64,000 bases of DNA from NCBI RefSeq assembly GCF_011392075.1, contig NZ_JAAJBV010000002.1:186001-250000 (forward strand), given 5' to 3'. This DNA comes from Flavobacterium celericrescens. GTDB taxonomy: Bacteria; Bacteroidota; Bacteroidia; Flavobacteriales; Flavobacteriaceae. Of this stretch, positions 53,205 to 62,605 are shown in pieces; position 1 is the stretch's first letter, and each line of letters begins with the position of its first letter. The notes beneath the pieces were generated by a model. That model made no database searches, was not told the origin of the DNA, and saw only the letters and a program-made list of their open reading frames with translations. The translations under genes and the position numbers were made by a program.

Positions 53205-54395
53205 TTACTTTATACTAGGTACCAAAACCATCTCATTGGCATCAGCTTGATAATCAACACCATCAAACCCGAATCCAAATAAATTTAAGAAATCTTGTTT
53301 ATAACCCGCTAAATCTCCTAATTGAACTAATGATTCAGTAGTAGATTCAACCCATAATTTTGCAATTTTTTCTTGTACATCGGCACGCATTTCCCAATCA
53401 TCAATTCTAATTCTTCCTTTATCATCAGTTGGAATTGCACTTCCAGTGTACAATCTCTCTGCATATAATCTTTGAATTTGCTCTATGCATCCTTCGTGAA
53501 TTCCCTCTGCTTTCATAATCTTATATAATAAAGATATATATAATGGAATAACCGGAATTGCTGAACTCGCTTGAGTAACCAATGCTTTATTTACAGAAAC
53601 ATAACCTTTTCCATTTATCCCTTTTAATTTTTCTGTAATTTCAAATGCTGTAGCTTCTAAATGATCTTTTGCTCTTCCAATTGTACCTTTTCTATAAACT
53701 GCCTCTGTTACTTCTGGACCTATGTATGAATAAGCTATTGTAGTTGCTCCATTAGCTAAAACTCCAGCCTCCTTTAACGCACCCATCCACATTGACCAAT
53801 CTTCACCTCCCATTACCACGACAGTATTATCAATATCTTCTTGATTTGCAGGCTCTATTGAAACTTGAGTCACATTTCCTGTATGAAAATCAACTGTTTT
53901 ATTTGTAAAAGTAGATCCGATAGGTTTTAATGTTGAGCGATGTAAAACTCCTGTAACTGGATGAAGACGAACTGGCGAAGCCAAACTATAAATTACTAAA
54001 TCTACTTGACCTAAATCAGATTTAATCATTTCTATTGCTTGTTGTTTTACTTCATTAGAAAAAGCATCTCCATTGATACTTTTAGCATATAATCCTGCTT
54101 TAGTTGCTTCTACTTCAAAAGCTGCAGAATTATACCATCCTGGAGAAGCTGTTTTTCCTTCTGCTGGTTCTTTTTCAAAAAACACACCAATTGTAGCAGC
54201 ATCAGACCCAAAAGCACTAGTAATTCTTGAAGCTAAACCAAAACCTGTAGAAGCTCCAATGACCAAAACTTTTTTTGCACCGTCAATTTTTCCTTTTGAC
54301 TTTACATATTCTATTTGATTTTTTACATTTTGTTCACAACCTTTTGGATGGGCTGTTAAACAAATGAATCCACGCATTCTAGGTTCTATAATCAT
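53205..54395 (-). CDS. fabV: Trans-2-enoyl-CoA/ACP reductase
   Basis: FabV reduces the enoyl group at the last step of fatty-acid elongation with NADH, replacing FabI. The 396 residues fit the family. MIIEPRMRGFICLTAHPKGC is the typical start; VIGASTGFGLASRI near 45-58 binds NADH, SYIGPEVTEAVYRKGTIGRAK near 225-245 contains the catalytic Tyr-(x)8-Lys pair. FabV enzymes are often insensitive to triclosan. The gene is monocistronic with a -7 box 47 bases upstream. Confidence 0.94.
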   Translation of the reverse strand: MIIEPRMRGFICLTAHPKGCEQNVKNQIEYVKSKGKIDGAKKVLVIGASTGFGLASRITSAFGSDAATIGVFFEKEPAEGKTASPGWYNSAAFEVEATKAGLYAKSINGDAFSNEVKQQAIEMIKSDLGQVDLVIYSLASPVRLHPVTGVLHRSTLKPIGSTFTNKTVDFHTGNVTQVSIEPANQEDIDNTVVVMGGEDWSMWMGALKEAGVLANGATTIAYSYIGPEVTEAVYRKGTIGRAKDHLEATAFEITEKLKGINGKGYVSVNKALVTQASSAIPVIPLYISLLYKIMKAEGIHEGCIEQIQRLYAERLYTGSAIPTDDKGRIRIDDWEMRADVQEKIAKLWVESTTESLVQLGDLAGYKQDFLNLFGFGFDGVDYQADANEMVLVPSIK

Positions 54396-54441
54396 CTTCT
54401 ATATTTTTATATTTGATTTTGTATTATTTGTAAATTGAAAA

Positions 54442-54449
54442 CAAAAGTA
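54442..54449 (-). promoter_or_regulatory. -7 box for fabV
   Basis: TACTTTTG on the minus strand, an exact TAnnTTTG match, in the gap between recN and fabV. Confidence 0.45.
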
Positions 54450-54459
54450 ATTCAAAAAA

Positions 54460-56112
54460 TTAATTCAACAAAGCTTTTGCATGTTGCAATGCAGATTCGG
54501 AAACTTCTTTACCCGATAACATTTCTGCAATTTGTTGAATTCGCTCTTCGGTAGAAAGTAAGATTAATTCCGATATTGTCGTTTCACCATAACTTCGTTT
54601 AGATACTTTATAATGTGAATCACCTTTTGCAGCAATTTGAGGCAAGTGAGTAATTGCAAAAACTTGCATTGTTTTACTCATATCTTTCATAATCTCCCCC
54701 ATTTTTATTGCAATTTCACCAGAAACACCTGTGTCAATTTCGTCAAAAATAATGGTTGGTAATTTTGAATAATTAGCTAAAATAGATTTTATAGCCAACA
54801 TAATTCGAGACATTTCTCCTCCAGAAGCTACTTTTTTCAAGGCTCCAAAACTAGTTCCTTTATTAGCAGAGAACAAAACATTTAATTCATCTTTTCCTGT
54901 AGCAAAATAATCTTCAGATACCGTAATTTCAAACTGAAAATTGGCTTCTGCCATTCCTAATTGTGAAAGAATCTCTTTAATTTTTTTTGTCAAATGAGGC
55001 ACCGCATTAATTCTGTTTTTAGAAATATTTGTAGCTATTCCATCAATTTCTTCCTTTAAAACAAGCAATTCTTTTTCGGCGTTTTTGATTCCTATTTCTA
55101 AATCATCGACCTTTACTACTTTATTATCTAATTCAGTTTGAATCAATAAAAGTTCATGAATGGAACCTACTTGGTGTTTTTTCAGAAGATTATAAATAGA
55201 TTGTAATTTAGTATTTACCAATTCTAATCGTTCAGGATCTGCAATAATTTTGTCATTATTTTGCTCACATTCATTAACAATATCTTCAATTTCTATAAAA
55301 GAACTTTGCAATCTTTCTTGAAGTTGCGCATAAATTGGAGAAAAAGCCATCACTTTTTGAAGTCCCAATTTCATTTCTTTTAAATTGACAATTACACCGA
55401 TTTGTTCTTCGTTTGCAACTGCTAATATTCGAGCAAAATTTTCTTTAATAAATTCCACATTACTTAATTGCTCTAATTCTTGTTCAAGCAATTCTTGCTC
55501 TCCATCCACTAAATTTGCTGACAATAACTCATTCAAAAGAAACGAATTATATTCATATTCTTTTTCCAAAGCTACTTTTTCAGCAATCATTTGCTTTAAC
55601 TCTTTTTGTTTCGCTTTAAAAGAAGTTAATATGCTTTTATACTTTAGTATTGCAACTCCATTTTCGGCTACAGCATCTATAATTTCTAATTGATATGATT
55701 CTTCTGTAAGTTCACGCGTTTGATGTTGCGAATGAATATCCAATAAATAAGAACCTAATTCTTGTAATTCTTGAAGATTAACTGGACTATCATTTATAAA
55801 TGCACGCGATTTTCCTGAAGGTAAAATTTCTCTTCTGATGATTGTTTTATCTTCATAATCCAAATCATTTTCTTGAAAAAAAGGTTGCAAATTATAATTT
55901 GAAAGCAAAAAAACAGCTTCAATAATACATTTTTGCTCTTTATTTTTTAATGAAGTTAAATCGGCTCTATTTCCTAAAACCAAACCTAATGCACCTAATA
56001 ATATAGATTTTCCCGCTCCAGTTTCACCAGTAATAACAGAAAACTGATTGGAAAAATCAGTTTCAAGCGATTCAATTAACGCGTAATTTTTTATGGAAAG
56101 TGAAAGCAACAT
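54460..56112 (-). CDS. recN: DNA repair protein RecN
   Basis: RecN is an SMC-like ATPase that holds broken DNA ends for recombination. The 550 residues show Walker A TGETGAGKSIL near 28-38, a long coiled-coil middle (about 150-370), the ABC signature ASGGEMSRIMLAIKS near 426-440 and Walker B TIIFDEIDTGVSGE near 449-462. It is the last gene of a five-gene minus-strand run from bamD. Confidence 0.95.
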   Translation of the reverse strand: MLLSLSIKNYALIESLETDFSNQFSVITGETGAGKSILLGALGLVLGNRADLTSLKNKEQKCIIEAVFLLSNYNLQPFFQENDLDYEDKTIIRREILPSGKSRAFINDSPVNLQELQELGSYLLDIHSQHQTRELTEESYQLEIIDAVAENGVAILKYKSILTSFKAKQKELKQMIAEKVALEKEYEYNSFLLNELLSANLVDGEQELLEQELEQLSNVEFIKENFARILAVANEEQIGVIVNLKEMKLGLQKVMAFSPIYAQLQERLQSSFIEIEDIVNECEQNNDKIIADPERLELVNTKLQSIYNLLKKHQVGSIHELLLIQTELDNKVVKVDDLEIGIKNAEKELLVLKEEIDGIATNISKNRINAVPHLTKKIKEILSQLGMAEANFQFEITVSEDYFATGKDELNVLFSANKGTSFGALKKVASGGEMSRIMLAIKSILANYSKLPTIIFDEIDTGVSGEIAIKMGEIMKDMSKTMQVFAITHLPQIAAKGDSHYKVSKRSYGETTISELILLSTEERIQQIAEMLSGKEVSESALQHAKALLN

Positions 56113-56135
56113 AGTTTATAACTTCAATGTGATGA

Positions 56136-57026
56136 TTATCTTATTTTACCCCACTTTTGAGAATTTAAAGGCGATATTTTGTTTAAAGTTTCAACTACTT
56201 GCGTAACATTAATCTTTGGTCCTCCTGAAAAAACAGAAACAATTTCATCTACTTTAGCATCAAAAAATGTTCTGACTAATAATGAATTGGGTCTTACTTT
56301 TTGAATTTCCGCAAGTGTTTCAATTGATTTTGCAATACCTTCTTTTCCTTTAGCAACATTTTCACTCATTAAATCCAATCCCATTCTGTGGTATTGATAT
56401 AAAGCAACTCGAAACGGTGAAAAAGTGTTTGATAATAAATCTGAAATTAAAAAATTTCTATTGTTGTTATTTCCTTCTGATTGACTCCACCCTTTATAAC
56501 CACTAGTTTGCGCAACATTTACAATGTTTGAGGCTACTTCTAAGTATTTTGTTCCTCCATTTTCAGAAAATGAATCAAGATCTAATCCAATGATTATATT
56601 TGAATAATAGGCCAAAACTGAAACCAAATTTGAATTAAAACTATTTGGGTCATAAGTCATGGTTTCAAATTCAATAAATCTAAATGAGAAATTTTTATCG
56701 TTAATGTTTAAAATTGGAGATGATAAAGTTGAGTTAAAAACTGGTCTTGATGATTGAATTTGTAATGTTGCTTCAAAATTATTTGAGCCATAAGCTGTAA
56801 TGTTGATAAAAAAATTACATTCTATCTTTTCTTCATCTTTTATTTCTCTATCGGTCCATTTTGTGGTATTCAGAAACTCTTTAACTTGTTTTTCTAAGTT
56901 TTTAAATAATTGTGGGTTACCATTATTTACTTGCTGGTAGTTTATAGAAACAGTTGCTTGAAGTTCCTGAGAAACTCCAATTTGGGTAAAAAATAAAACT
57001 ATAATTAATAATAAACTACGCTTCAT
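56136..57026 (-). CDS. DUF4835 family exported protein
   Basis: A 296-residue Bacteroidetes-specific protein with signal peptide MKRSLLLIIVLFFTQIGVSQ. The mature part begins with ELQATVSINYQQV and contains EKIECNFFINITAYGSNNF near 63-81 and FIEFETMTYDPNSFNSNLVSVLAYYSNIIIGLDLDSF near 115-151. This matches DUF4835, which always travels with CoaBC and RecN. Function unknown, probably an envelope protein. It overlaps coaBC by 11 bases. Confidence 0.88.
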   Translation of the reverse strand: MKRSLLLIIVLFFTQIGVSQELQATVSINYQQVNNGNPQLFKNLEKQVKEFLNTTKWTDREIKDEEKIECNFFINITAYGSNNFEATLQIQSSRPVFNSTLSSPILNINDKNFSFRFIEFETMTYDPNSFNSNLVSVLAYYSNIIIGLDLDSFSENGGTKYLEVASNIVNVAQTSGYKGWSQSEGNNNNRNFLISDLLSNTFSPFRVALYQYHRMGLDLMSENVAKGKEGIAKSIETLAEIQKVRPNSLLVRTFFDAKVDEIVSVFSGGPKINVTQVVETLNKISPLNSQKWGKIR

Positions 57027-58227
57027 AATGTTGAATTATTTTATTTATAATATCAAAAGCCACGGCTTCTTTCGATTTTAAATCCATTGGTTCAATAGTA
57101 AAATTACTATCTATAAATGTAACTTTATTTGTAGGTTGACCAAAACCAGCACCTTTATCGTTTAATGAATTTAAAACTATCAAATCTAGGTTTTTTTTCT
57201 GAATTTTCAACTTTGCGTGCTCAATTTCATTTTCAGTTTCTAAAGCGAAACCAATTAAAAACTGATTTTTCTTTTGCTCACCTAATGATGCTAAAATATC
57301 TTCTGTCTTTTCTAACTCAATAGTAAACGTAGCTTCTGTCTTTTTTATTTTTTGATCCGCTACATTTTTTGGTCGATAATCTGCAACTGCTGCGGCTGCA
57401 ATGGCCACATCCATATCTTTATAATACAAATGACAAGCTTCATACATTTCTTGTGCTGAAGTAACTCTAATTAAATTCACTTGAGAATTTTCAGTTTTTA
57501 GATGTGTTGGACCCGAAATTAGAATTACTTCCGCTCCATTTTTAGCAGCTTCATTGGCAATATCAAAACCCATTTTTCCTGAAGAATGATTTCCAATGAA
57601 ACGTACTGGATCTATAGCTTCATAGGTTGGACCTGCCGTAACCAATATTTTTCTACCTTTTAAAGGCAATTTTTCTAAAATATCATTTTCTAAAAAAGCA
57701 ACGATATTTTCTGGCTCTGCCATTCTACCTTCACCTGATAAACCACTAGCAAGTTCTCCGTTTTCGGCAGGAATCATAACATTTCCAAAGGATTTTAATT
57801 TATGAAAACTATCCAATGTTGACGGATGTTTATACATATCCAAATCCATAGCTGGAGCAAAATAGACAGGGCATTTTGCTGACAAATAAGTAGCCATAAG
57901 TAAATTATCGCAATTACCATTAGCCATTTTTGAGAGCGTATTTGCTGTTGCTGGTGCAATAAGCATAATATCTGCCCAAAGACCTAACGCTACATGATTA
58001 TTCCATTCTCCATTCCCATCTTCTTCATTATAGAAAGTAGAATAAACTGGATTTTTAGAAAGAGTGGCTAAAGTGAGTGGCGTCACAAAATGCAAAGAAG
58101 CAGGCGACATTACAACTTGTACTTGTGCACCTGCTTTTATGAATAGTCTAACCAAATTGGCTGTTTTATAAGCAGCTATACCACCAGATATACCTAGCAA
58201 GATTTTTTTACCGCTTAAAACAGACAT
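57016..58227 (-). CDS. coaBC: Phosphopantothenoylcysteine decarboxylase/phosphopantothenate-cysteine ligase
   Basis: A bifunctional enzyme for two middle steps of CoA synthesis. The N-terminal CoaC flavoprotein (to about 185) has GISGGIAAYKTANLVRLF near 8-25, catalytic His in WNNHVALG and PAMDLDMYKHP near 124-134. The CoaB ligase (about 190-403) has VTAGPTYEAIDPVRFIGNHS near 196-215 and SSGKMGFDIA. The 403 residues are normal length. Its own gene lies 6 bases after rpoZ in the operon. Confidence 0.95.
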   Translation of the reverse strand: MSVLSGKKILLGISGGIAAYKTANLVRLFIKAGAQVQVVMSPASLHFVTPLTLATLSKNPVYSTFYNEEDGNGEWNNHVALGLWADIMLIAPATANTLSKMANGNCDNLLMATYLSAKCPVYFAPAMDLDMYKHPSTLDSFHKLKSFGNVMIPAENGELASGLSGEGRMAEPENIVAFLENDILEKLPLKGRKILVTAGPTYEAIDPVRFIGNHSSGKMGFDIANEAAKNGAEVILISGPTHLKTENSQVNLIRVTSAQEMYEACHLYYKDMDVAIAAAAVADYRPKNVADQKIKKTEATFTIELEKTEDILASLGEQKKNQFLIGFALETENEIEHAKLKIQKKNLDLIVLNSLNDKGAGFGQPTNKVTFIDSNFTIEPMDLKSKEAVAFDIINKIIQHYEA

Positions 58228-58233
58228 AACAAT

Positions 58234-58548
58234 TTATTTAGAATCTCTGTAGTAGATTTTTCCTTCTTCCCACTCTTGTACTGCTAATGCATGTGGTTTA
58301 GGTAATTTTTCATAGAATTTTGAAACTTCGATTTGCTCTTTGTTTTCAAAAACTTCTTCTAAACTATCGTTATATGTTGCAAATTCTTCTAATTTTTCAA
58401 TTAATTCCTTCTTGATTTCGGTATTAATTTGATTAGCTCTTTTTGCCATGATAGTTATCGCTTCATAAATGTTTCCAGTAGGCTCTTCCAATTTACTTTT
58501 ATTATAAGTAATTGTGTTTACAGGAGCATTCGTTTTCTTTAAATCCAT
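58234..58548 (-). CDS. rpoZ: DNA-directed RNA polymerase omega subunit
   Basis: The 104-residue omega subunit helps to assemble RNA polymerase by clamping the beta' subunit. It shows the NIYEAITIMAKRANQIN core near 26-42, the Bacteroidetes form of the AITvAakRARQL motif. It sits between bamD and coaBC, 6 bases from each, a position that is conserved in Bacteroidetes and in other phyla (rpoZ-coaBC). Confidence 0.9.
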   Translation of the reverse strand: MDLKKTNAPVNTITYNKSKLEEPTGNIYEAITIMAKRANQINTEIKKELIEKLEEFATYNDSLEEVFENKEQIEVSKFYEKLPKPHALAVQEWEEGKIYYRDSK

Positions 58549-58554
58549 GATTTT

Positions 58555-59349
58555 TTATTTAGAAAATTGTTGTAATTCTTGTTCAATAACAGCTAACATT
58601 TTATCAGCTTTTTCTTTATATTCAGTATCTGATTTGAATTTCATCAAATTAGCATACGTAGTTTTTGCATAATCTAAACGTTCTTGTTTTTTAGATTCGA
58701 TACTATTAATTGCTAATTGATAAGCAGAATCTAATCTATAATACAAAGCTTGTTCTTTATAAGGTGTTCCTGGAAAATCAGCAATAAAATTATCAAATGC
58801 TTTTAATGCTGCTTTAAAATCTGAAATACTATTATATTGTTTTGCAATTTCAAATGCTTTCTTTTCTTGTTTTTCTCTTAATTCTTTTACATATACATTC
58901 GCTTTAGGCAAATATTCAGAATTTGGATATACATCAATAAATTTTTGTACTTTCTCTAATGCTTTCTCAGTATCTGTTTGATCTAAACTATATACTGGAG
59001 ATAATTTATAAAAACACTCCGCTGCTAAGAAAGATGCTTCCTCTCTTTTCTCACTTTTTGGGTAACTTGCAGCAAAATTTTCAAATTGATAACCTGCTAA
59101 ATAATATTGTTTCGTGTTATACAACGATTTTGAATACATGTAAAACAAACGTTCCGCTTGAGGTTTTCCTTTATAAGCAGGAGCTACTTGCTCATATAAA
59201 CGGATTGCTTTTGTATATTTTCCATCTTCATACATCTTATTTGCTGCTTCAGTTTTTACAGCCACATCATCAGACTTTAATGCTTTTTGATACTGACTGC
59301 ATGAAGCAAGAAGTATAATGGTAAGAAAGAAACTAAAAATTTTATTCAT
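58555..59349 (-). CDS. bamD: Outer-membrane assembly lipoprotein BamD
   Basis: BamD is an essential lipoprotein of the BAM complex that inserts beta-barrels. The 264 residues have signal MNKIFSFFLTIILLASC (Cys 17) and five tetratricopeptide-type repeats, for example YTKAIRLYEQVAPAY near 49-63 and YYLAGYQFENFAASYPKSEKREEASFLAAECFYKLS near 82-117. First gene of the bamD-rpoZ-coaBC-DUF4835-recN operon, with a TAAATTTG -7 box 59 bases upstream. Confidence 0.92.
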   Translation of the reverse strand: MNKIFSFFLTIILLASCSQYQKALKSDDVAVKTEAANKMYEDGKYTKAIRLYEQVAPAYKGKPQAERLFYMYSKSLYNTKQYYLAGYQFENFAASYPKSEKREEASFLAAECFYKLSPVYSLDQTDTEKALEKVQKFIDVYPNSEYLPKANVYVKELREKQEKKAFEIAKQYNSISDFKAALKAFDNFIADFPGTPYKEQALYYRLDSAYQLAINSIESKKQERLDYAKTTYANLMKFKSDTEYKEKADKMLAVIEQELQQFSK

Positions 59350-59407
59350 TTGGTTTTTATTTTAACTTTAAAAATATCAATACTACTGATACCTAAAAAA
59401 GCAACTG

Positions 59408-59415
59408 CAAATTTA
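59408..59415 (-). promoter_or_regulatory. -7 box for the bamD operon
   Basis: TAAATTTG on the minus strand, an exact TAnnTTTG match, in the bamD/dapA gap. Confidence 0.45.
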
Positions 59416-59446
59416 GATATTATTTACTTACTATGAAAATCTTTTT

Positions 59447-60325
59447 TTAACTTAACTTTTTTGTGAAATTTTGAAGTCTAGAAGCTAAATCTTCGTTTAC
59501 ATTTACTAATGGTAATCGCAAAGTGTTTTCTGACAATCCTAGTGTTTTAAAGACTTCTTTAATTCCTCCAGGGTTTCCTTGTTCAAAAATCATATCAATA
59601 CTATCTGCTAATAGATAATGCAATTTATATGCTTCGTCTACTTTTCTTTGTAAACCTAAACGCACCATTTCGGAAAATTCTTTAGGAAAACCTTCTCCAA
59701 TTACAGAAATCACTCCTGCTCCACCAGCTAAAACCATTGGTAGAGTAATCATATCATCTCCAGAAATCACCAAAAATCCTTCAGGTTTGTTTTGAATTAA
59801 TTTCATTGCCTGAACTATATCTCCCGCAGCTTCTTTAATTCCAATGATATTTTTAAAATCATTTGCTAATCGAATTACTGTTGAGGGCAACATATTACTC
59901 GCTGTTCTACCAGGAACATTGTAAACAATTACAGGAATTGGTGAAGCTTCAGCAACTGCTTTAAAATGTTGGTAAATTCCTTCTTGAGTTGGTTTATTAT
60001 AATAAGGCGATACCGATAAAATTGCCGAAAAATTAGAAAAATCTCTTGTTTTTAATTCTTCTACAACTTTCATAGTATTATTTCCGCCAACACCTAACAC
60101 TAATGGCAATCTTTTTGCATTTGCCTTAACAATTGTATCAATTACTAATTCTTTTTCTTCTTGAGAAAGTGTTGCGGTTTCGGCTGTTGTACCTAGAACT
60201 ACTAAATATTCTACACCACCTTCAATTACATAATTTACAATTCTTGTTAATGCATCTACATCAACCGAAAAATCTTTTTTAAATGGTGTAACAAGTGCAA
60301 CACCAGTTCCTATAAATGATTGCAT
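59447..60325 (-). CDS. dapA: 4-hydroxy-tetrahydrodipicolinate synthase
   Basis: DapA condenses pyruvate with aspartate semialdehyde, first step to diaminopimelate and lysine. The 292-residue barrel shows [14 protein letters not shown] near 45-58, [16 protein letters not shown] near 105-120, [12 protein letters not shown] near 133-144 and the Schiff-base Lys in GIKEAAGD near 165. Two bases separate it from the upstream DUF6913 gene. Confidence 0.95.
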   Translation of the reverse strand: MQSFIGTGVALVTPFKKDFSVDVDALTRIVNYVIEGGVEYLVVLGTTAETATLSQEEKELVIDTIVKANAKRLPLVLGVGGNNTMKVVEELKTRDFSNFSAILSVSPYYNKPTQEGIYQHFKAVAEASPIPVIVYNVPGRTASNMLPSTVIRLANDFKNIIGIKEAAGDIVQAMKLIQNKPEGFLVISGDDMITLPMVLAGGAGVISVIGEGFPKEFSEMVRLGLQRKVDEAYKLHYLLADSIDMIFEQGNPGGIKEVFKTLGLSENTLRLPLVNVNEDLASRLQNFTKKLS

Positions 60326-60327
60326 TT

Positions 60328-60846
60328 TTATATTTTGTTTAAAATTTTTAAATATTTGAATAATTCATCTGTAAATTCATTGTAGTTTTCTACTAAAGAA
60401 TTAATTATAAAGTGATTAACTCTTTTATCAATAGTAGTAAAACCAACCTTGAACTTCGCTTTTGATTTTTGAGAAATTAAAAGTAAGGAAAACTTATTTA
60501 CATCATAATAATTAATCAACAAATCAAAAGGTGTTTCAATAAAAGTTACGGCTTCTGGATTTGAAATTTCTCCAGAAATTGAGATATTTTTTAATGAAAC
60601 TGACGGGTAATCAAACGCTTCTTTCTTTTTGATTTTATCTTTATAAATCAAGACAGAAATTGCTTCTTTTTTAAATCCTTTCGCTTCAATTGCAGCTATT
60701 AATGCTTCTTTTTCACCAAAATAAGTTTCATCAACTAACAACCCTATTGTATTTATCTTTTCGTTAGAAGAAAATGAATTTTCTTTTAATAACTTTTTAG
60801 TTACAATTTTTTTTAGAAAAAAGTTCTTTATAATCGTATAAAACAT
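60328..60846 (-). CDS. DUF6913 family protein
   Basis: A 172-residue protein found next to dapA in Flavobacteria. [20 protein letters not shown] opens it, followed by [20 protein letters not shown] near 34-53 and [30 protein letters not shown]. There is no clear signal or membrane helix. Function unknown; the dapA link suggests the same transcript but not the same pathway. Confidence 0.7.
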   Translation of the reverse strand: MFYTIIKNFFLKKIVTKKLLKENSFSSNEKINTIGLLVDETYFGEKEALIAAIEAKGFKKEAISVLIYKDKIKKKEAFDYPSVSLKNISISGEISNPEAVTFIETPFDLLINYYDVNKFSLLLISQKSKAKFKVGFTTIDKRVNHFIINSLVENYNEFTDELFKYLKILNKI

Positions 60847-60865
60847 AGTATTTTTACCTCTCGGA

Positions 60866-60873
60866 CAAAATTA
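60866..60873 (-). promoter_or_regulatory. -7 box for DUF6913-dapA
   Basis: TAATTTTG on the minus strand, an exact TAnnTTTG match, 20 bases before the ATG, in the 45-base divergent gap. Confidence 0.5.
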
Positions 60874-60891
60874 TAAATTAAGTCTTTTATT

Positions 60892-61677
60892 ATGATGGTA
60901 AATGTAAAAAAGAATACAATATCTTTTCGCTATTTTGTTATATTATTAACATTTAGTTTCTTATTTTCTTGTAAAACTAAAGAATATTATAATTATAAGA
61001 TAGAAGGAAAAAAAATTGGTATAACTAATGAAAAAGGAGAGAACACTCAAATTGAAAACTATGTTGCTCCATATAGAGAACATATAAAGAAAGATTTAGA
61101 TAGTGTTTTAGCATTTTCACCTGAAACTTTAGACAAAAGCAAAGGTAAATGGCAAACTACAATTGGGAATTTATTAGCGCAAGTGGTTTTTGAACTTGGC
61201 AATCCTATTTTTGAAAAAAGAGAAAGCAAAACGATTGACATTTGCCTATTGAATCATGGCGGAATTCGTTCTATAATTCCAAAAGGAGATGTTACAACCC
61301 GAACAGCTTATGAAGTGATGCCGTTTGAAAATGCGTTAATTATTGTTGGTTTAAAAGGAAGTAAAATCAAAGAACTAGCTACATATATTTTAACAGAAAG
61401 AAAACCACATCCTTTGTATGGAATCAAAATTTTTGCTGATAAAAACGCATTAACTGTAAAAAACATTGAAATTAATGGAAAAGCAGTTGAAGACGATAAA
61501 ATATATTATGTTGCAACTTCTGACTATTTAGCAAATGGCGGTGATAACATGACTTTTTTTAAAGAAAGCACACTAAAATTTGATATGGATTATAAGTTAC
61601 GAAATATGCTTATCGATTATTTCAAAAAGATGGATACACTTCCTGTGATTACTGATGAAAAAATTATTTTAGAATAA
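60892..61677 (+). CDS. 5'-nucleotidase C-terminal domain lipoprotein
   Basis: A 261-residue protein that holds only the C-terminal substrate-binding domain of UshA-type 5'-nucleotidases. N-terminal lipoprotein signal, FLFSCKTKEYY (Cys near 27; starts at MMVNVKKN). Family motifs include LLNHGGIRSIIPKGDVT near 120-136, VMPFENALIIVGLKGSKIKEL near 143-163 and YYVATSDYLANGGDNMTFF near 205-223. The catalytic half is the next gene, 13 bases downstream, so the two probably combine in the periplasm or at the outer membrane. Confidence 0.88.
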   Translation: MMVNVKKNTISFRYFVILLTFSFLFSCKTKEYYNYKIEGKKIGITNEKGENTQIENYVAPYREHIKKDLDSVLAFSPETLDKSKGKWQTTIGNLLAQVVFELGNPIFEKRESKTIDICLLNHGGIRSIIPKGDVTTRTAYEVMPFENALIIVGLKGSKIKELATYILTERKPHPLYGIKIFADKNALTVKNIEINGKAVEDDKIYYVATSDYLANGGDNMTFFKESTLKFDMDYKLRNMLIDYFKKMDTLPVITDEKIILE

Positions 61678-61690
61678 AACTTAAACAATT

Positions 61691-62605
61691 ATGAAAAGAA
61701 GAGATTTTATCCAAAAAACAGCAGCTAGTTCTGCTTTGTTAGGATTAGCAAATATAGGTTTAAGTAGTTTTTCTACAATTGAAACAAAAAAAATTACTAT
61801 TCTACATACTAATGACGTACATAGTCATATTGACCCATTTCCGGCAGATCATCCTAAGAATGCCAACATGGGAGGAGCTGCAAGAAGGGCAGCTTTAATT
61901 GAAAGTATAAGAAAAGAAGAATCTAATGTATTATTATTAGATGCTGGAGATATTTTTCAAGGAACACCTTACTTTAATTATTATGGTGGAGAACTTGAAT
62001 TCAAATTAATGAGCATGATGCAATATGATTTAGCTACAATGGGAAATCATGATTTTGATAATGGAATTGATGGATTTTATGCACAATTACCTCATGCAAA
62101 ATTTGAATTTGTTTCCGCGAATTATGATTTTAAAAATACCATCTTAAAGGATATTGTGAAGCCTTACAAAATTTTTGAAAAAGACGGAATTAAAATCGGA
62201 ATTTTTGGATTAGGTGTTGAACTTGATGGTTTAGTTGATAAGAAATTATATAAAGAAACCGTTTATAATAACCCTATTGAAGTGGCACAAGACATGTCTA
62301 GAATCTTAAAACATGACAAGAAGTGTGATTTAGTTATTTGTCTTTCACATTTAGGTTTTTCATACAAAAATGAGCCCTACAAAGTGTCAGATTTAGAGTT
62401 AGCAAAAAAAACAAAAGATATTGATTTAATAATTGGCGGTCACACACACACTTTTTTAGACAAACCAGTCGTTGAAAAAAACAGTGATAATAAAGATGTT
62501 GTTATTAATCAAGTAGGTTGTTATGGAATAAATTTAGGCAGAATCGATTTTTATTTATCAAACGATAAAGTGTATCACAATCAAACAAAAAACATTATAG
62601 TGTAA
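61691..62605 (+). CDS. Metallophosphatase half of a 5'-nucleotidase, Tat-type signal
   Basis: A 304-residue calcineurin-like phosphatase. The start MKRRDFIQKTAASSALLGLA carries a twin-arginine motif (RRDFIQK) and hydrophobic stretch. Metal-site motifs follow in order: ILHTNDVHSHIDP near 36-48, LLDAGDIFQGTP near 79-90, TMGNHDFDNG near 116-125, and IIGGHTHTFLDKP near 247-259. It lacks the C-terminal domain, which is the previous gene. Tat export suggests that it folds with its metals before leaving the cytoplasm. Overlaps the convergent YhhN-like gene by 11 bases. Confidence 0.9.
   Translation: MKRRDFIQKTAASSALLGLANIGLSSFSTIETKKITILHTNDVHSHIDPFPADHPKNANMGGAARRAALIESIRKEESNVLLLDAGDIFQGTPYFNYYGGELEFKLMSMMQYDLATMGNHDFDNGIDGFYAQLPHAKFEFVSANYDFKNTILKDIVKPYKIFEKDGIKIGIFGLGVELDGLVDKKLYKETVYNNPIEVAQDMSRILKHDKKCDLVICLSHLGFSYKNEPYKVSDLELAKKTKDIDLIIGGHTHTFLDKPVVEKNSDNKDVVINQVGCYGINLGRIDFYLSNDKVYHNQTKNIIV

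Noticed and set aside
53205..54395. FabV as an acquired triclosan-resistance gene
   Set aside because: The gene has the same base use and promoter type as its neighbours, and FabV is ordinary in Flavobacteria.
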